NCBI GenBank assembly: GCA_009823395.1
Contig: CM020505.1
Location: forward strand, 2,849,129 to 2,913,128
Reading direction: 5' to 3'
Source: Thamnaconus septentrionalis
Lineage: Eukaryota > Chordata > Actinopteri > Tetraodontiformes > Monacanthidae
Length of the DNA stretch: 64,000 nt
Part shown: piece by piece, positions 62,827 to 64,000 of the stretch
Layout: each line of letters opens with the position of its first letter
How positions within the stretch are numbered: the stretch's first letter is position 1
Notes under the pieces: generated by a model
The model's database searches: none
What the model was told of the DNA's origin: nothing
Seen by the model: only the letters and a program-made list of their open reading frames with translations
Translations under genes and position numbers: made by a program

Positions 62827-63879
62827 CATATACACACATATATATTATAAAATCTTTTTTTGTAATCTGACCACAAAGCTGCGAGCCAATCAAAAGGTCG
62901 CGACCCACCAGTTAAGACACGCTGATCTAAAGCACTCAATGGAGACCATGGCCTTACTGTCTGAGGTCAGAGTTTCTGGAGCCTGACCGTCCTGAGCCAG
63001 AGTGTGTGAGGACAGGGAGGGCGTTGCAGGCATCACACCCTTCTGAGTGTAGACCTTACACCGCTGGGAGGGAGAGGATGGCGGCCTGAGGACCAGAACA
63101 AGGACCGGGACATTATCATTCCTGGCTGCTTCTCATTTCTGTCGATTCACCCACTCAGAACAAAAACGTAGGATCTAAGATCCTGTGCGAACGTTCACCT
63201 GTACTCTGAAGTTTTGGTCAAACTGGCGATGCCGAGTCTCGGCGAGCCCAGTGGGCGTGTCTTCACGTCGCCGTTAACGCACGCATTCAGGCCCTCGTGG
63301 CTGCGAAAACAGCCACCTGTTAGTCTACGGCCGTGAGAAAAACACAACATTTGGAGACAGCCGTCGTCTCCGCTCACCTGTCGTTCAGGTGGCAACTCTT
63401 GGCTTTGCTCAGAGGGGTTGAGGTGATGCTGCTGCTCCCCGTGACGCTCCTGCTGGTGGTAACGATTGGCAAAGCGGAACTCTGGACCAAACTGTGGATC
63501 ATCGTGTGAGCCAGCTCCGCCTCCTCCACGACCTCCTTGATCTCCTGCAGCTGCTGGTCATTGGTCCTCCTCATCGGGGAAGCGACTGCCGCAGGGATGC
63601 AGGTCTGAGCCGAATCTCCTGCGACACAGGCGAAGCCGAGAGAGAGAGAGCAGGAGCGAGCACGACAGTCACTGTTAATGCCGACGCTTATGAAATGCGG
63701 AGAACAGCGCTCTGGAACACAGTGTCTCAGTCGTGTGGTCGATGTGTTTTAGTGAACAACCCACCGACTGAGCTGAGAGCAGCAGGAGCAGTGCAGGCTG
63801 GCGCGGCTGAAGACGGACATGCTTCTGGTTTAGTTCGCTGTTTGCTCGACGGAACCTCCTCAAAGGGGAATTTTGCCAC
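54568..63879 (-). CDS. kif26b: kif26b, kinesin family member 26B (C-terminal 14 exons, 5' partial)
   Basis: Fourteen exons chain in phase to 1292 residues plus stop (3879 nt). Human KIF26B is ~2108 residues, so this is the Ser/Pro/Gly-rich region after the motor domain. Landmarks matching KIF26[120 protein letters not shown], a coiled coil ([18 protein letters not shown]) and the C-terminus [15 protein letters not shown]26B is an atypical kinesin with little or no ATPase activity. It acts in cell adhesion and kidney development and as a Wnt5a-ROR target. Synteny with smyd3 favours KIF26B over KIF26A. Teleosts may carry two copies, so an a/b suffix cannot be assigned. Confidence 0.94.
54983..55133 (-). 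CDS. kif26b: kif26b exon: C-terminal coiled coil
   Basis: 151 nt between cgtcag and gtaagt, 50 codons plus one base. [20 protein letters not shown] then a helical [17 protein letters not shown] match human KIF26B. Charged and heptad-like, so probably coiled coil. Confidence 0.94.
55134..56096 (-). other. kif26b intron before the coiled-coil exon
   Basis: 963-bp intron with poly-T stretches near 55165 and 56020. No exon or repeat family recognised. Confidence 0.8.
56097..56356 (-). CDS. kif26b: kif26b exon: [23 protein letters not shown] motifs
   Basis: 260 nt between ttttag and gtgagg. [26 protein letters not shown] and [19 protein letters not shown] are KIF26B signatures. They precede the C-terminal coiled coil. 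Confidence 0.95.
56357..57825 (-). other. kif26b intron, CpG-containing
   Basis: 1469 bp, the largest kif26b intron here. The part 56780-57580 has many CG dinucleotides unlike nearby introns. A 62-codon minus-strand frame lies at 57388-57576. The proteins flanking the intron join directly in KIF26B, so no exon is expected. Confidence 0.75.
57826..58040 (-). CDS. kif26b: kif26b exon: [18 protein letters not shown] motif
   Basis: 215 nt between gacag and gtgacg. [20 protein letters not shown] and [13 protein letters not shown] are near-identical to KIF26B. It ends in a Ser/Lys-rich stretch. Confidence 0.95.
58106..58408. mobile_element. non-autonomous hAT transposon (MITE) in kif26b intron
   Basis: Terminal inverted repeats of caggggtcaccaac at both ends. 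The 8-bp flanks are ttttagat and ctgtagat (six of eight match). 303 bp, no coding capacity. It makes up most of a 425-bp intron. Confidence 0.82.
58466..58615 (-). CDS. kif26b: kif26b exon: LPSPYSKIT motif
   Basis: 150 nt between tcttag and gtacaa. After a Gly/Ala-rich start it encodes [20 protein letters not shown] then HASDN, a strongly conserved KIF26B block. Confidence 0.94.
58951..59180 (-). CDS. kif26b: kif26b exon: [15 protein letters not shown] motifs
   Basis: 230 nt between acccag and gtgcgt. [32 protein letters not shown] and ERGGALA match KIF26B closely. A Tc1-type MITE lies 29 bp upstream of its splice acceptor. Confidence 0.94.
59211..59516. mobile_element. Tc1/mariner-type MITE in kif26b intron
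   Basis: Left end cactaccagtcaaaagtttg then gacacac; the right end carries the complement (ggtgtgtccaaac, ctggtagtg) with a short internal deletion. Flanked by TA on both sides, the Tc1/mariner target. The body resembles the outer ~150 bp of each end of a common fish Tc1-like element, so probably an internal deletion product. Confidence 0.82.
59587..60551 (-). CDS. kif26b: kif26b largest exon: SAKLEQLA and STKSL motifs
   Basis: 965 nt between cgctag and gtaaga, the largest exon here and clearly GC-rich. It encodes [66 protein letters not shown] and [11 protein letters not shown], all with KIF26B counterparts. A patch around 59820-59920 with [11 protein letters not shown] is out of character and may be frame-shifted (see findings). 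Confidence 0.95.
60736..61414 (-). CDS. kif26b: kif26b large exon: SSWMSD and FEDPWLK motifs
   Basis: 679 nt between ttctag and gtgagt, 226 codons plus one base. [28 protein letters not shown] and [14 protein letters not shown] match KIF26B. The rest is Ser-rich and less conserved. Confidence 0.94.
61489..61727. mobile_element. MITE with ~49-bp terminal inverted repeats in kif26b intron
   Basis: Left end gtgcataacactgacgtgat and the complement of the right end gtgcataagactgacatgac form imperfect inverted repeats of ~49 bp, rich in tgtcatgacat motifs. 239 bp, no coding capacity. Superfamily not identified. Confidence 0.7.
61948..62261 (-). CDS. kif26b: kif26b exon
   Basis: 314 nt between tcgcag and gtcagt, open throughout. 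Protein similarity is weak here ([13 protein letters not shown] against human LNGEDELVFTLVEE, and [16 protein letters not shown] against a SISEDLECY-like stretch). Phase continuity (two bases in, none out) supports it. Confidence 0.86.
62437..62616 (-). CDS. kif26b: kif26b exon: VGMSPQV motif
   Basis: 180 nt between ttgcag and gtgagc. [18 protein letters not shown] matches the human SRESLL / PPVGMSPQV stretch. An acidic patch, [10 protein letters not shown], follows. Confidence 0.92.
62787..62847. repeat. (TA)n microsatellite
   Basis: TA repeat with a few tacata and cacaca interruptions in a kif26b intron. Confidence 0.95.
62895..62924. mobile_element. possible hAT terminal fragment
   Basis: The complement of this stretch reads cagcgtgtcttaactggtgg then gtcgcgac, resembling the terminal repeat of a fish hAT family. 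The other end was not found; the element may extend left through the TA repeat. Confidence 0.4.
62958..63085 (-). CDS. kif26b: kif26b exon: RCKVYTQKG motif
   Basis: 128 nt between cctcag and gtaagg. [17 protein letters not shown] is a near-identical KIF26B signature. It is followed by a diverged Ser/Thr-rich tail ending TLTSD. Confidence 0.93.
63199..63300 (-). CDS. kif26b: kif26b exon
   Basis: 102 nt between tcgcag and gtgaac. It gives [20 protein letters not shown] then [13 protein letters not shown], with one base in and two bases out. The intron before it is only 77 bp. Phase matches both neighbours. Confidence 0.88.
63378..63618 (-). CDS. kif26b: kif26b exon: conserved helix after the motor
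   Basis: 241 nt between tcgcag and gtgagc. It encodes [14 protein letters not shown], then [20 protein letters not shown] and [11 protein letters not shown], a predicted helix conserved in KIF26 proteins, then a Ser/Thr-rich linker ending HLND. Confidence 0.92.
63765..63879 (-). CDS. kif26b: kif26b exon (first in window)
   Basis: 115 nt between ctttag and gtgggt on the minus strand. The chosen frame gives [20 protein letters not shown] then a Ser/Ala/Pro-rich stretch plus one base, which joins the next exon as GDSAQTC. Another frame is also open, so the frame rests on the phase of the next exon. Confidence 0.75.
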
Positions 63880-64000
63880 CTAAAGAGCGACAACAGTGAT
63901 GGTTCAAACAATGAGACCGGCCTCTCAGCTTGTCTATCCTGCGATACTGAATAACATTTTGACTGGAATACAAGAAAAAGGCTTTTCCTTCGGTGTGGAT

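Overview
The window is eukaryotic nuclear DNA, almost certainly from a teleost fish. The coding sequence is split by GT-AG introns. There are more than 30 long CA/TG microsatellites, and the interspersed repeats (a tRNA-derived SINE, Tc1/mariner and hAT MITEs) are of kinds common in teleosts. Species cannot be read from the sequence.

Two protein-coding genes are supported, arranged tail to tail. Plus strand, 11065-48469: eleven exons giving the last ~371 residues of the SET/MYND lysine methyltransferase SMYD3, ending at a TGA at 48469. The first coding exon (start of the SET domain and the first MYND cysteine pair) was not found in the first 11 kb and is probably left of the window. Minus strand, 63879-54568: fourteen exons giving the last 1292 residues of the atypical kinesin KIF26B, downstream of its motor domain. 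The motor exons are right of the window. As I recall it, SMYD3 and KIF26B are also convergent neighbours on human chromosome 1q44, so the synteny supports both orthology calls. All exon phases chain without a break in both genes.

Layout: 1-11064, presumed smyd3 intron with microsatellites and no recognised gene; 11065-12456, cluster of four exons (MYND zinc finger and SET insert); 12457-35923, a 23.5-kb intron; 35924-42482, five exons finishing the SET and post-SET core and starting the C-terminal helical domain; 48095-48469, last two exons; 48470-54567, intergenic region with an hAT element, a 13-bp minisatellite and an inverted repeat carrying AATAAA on both strands; 54568-63879, compact kif26b exons with small introns, several holding MITEs.

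The two genes are not known to share a pathway. I found no prokaryote-type system, CRISPR array, viral gene or clear novel gene family. The most useful leads are the finely split kif26b C-terminal region, the two-strand poly(A) hairpin, a MITE next to a kif26b splice acceptor, and a possible frame-shifted patch in a kif26b exon.
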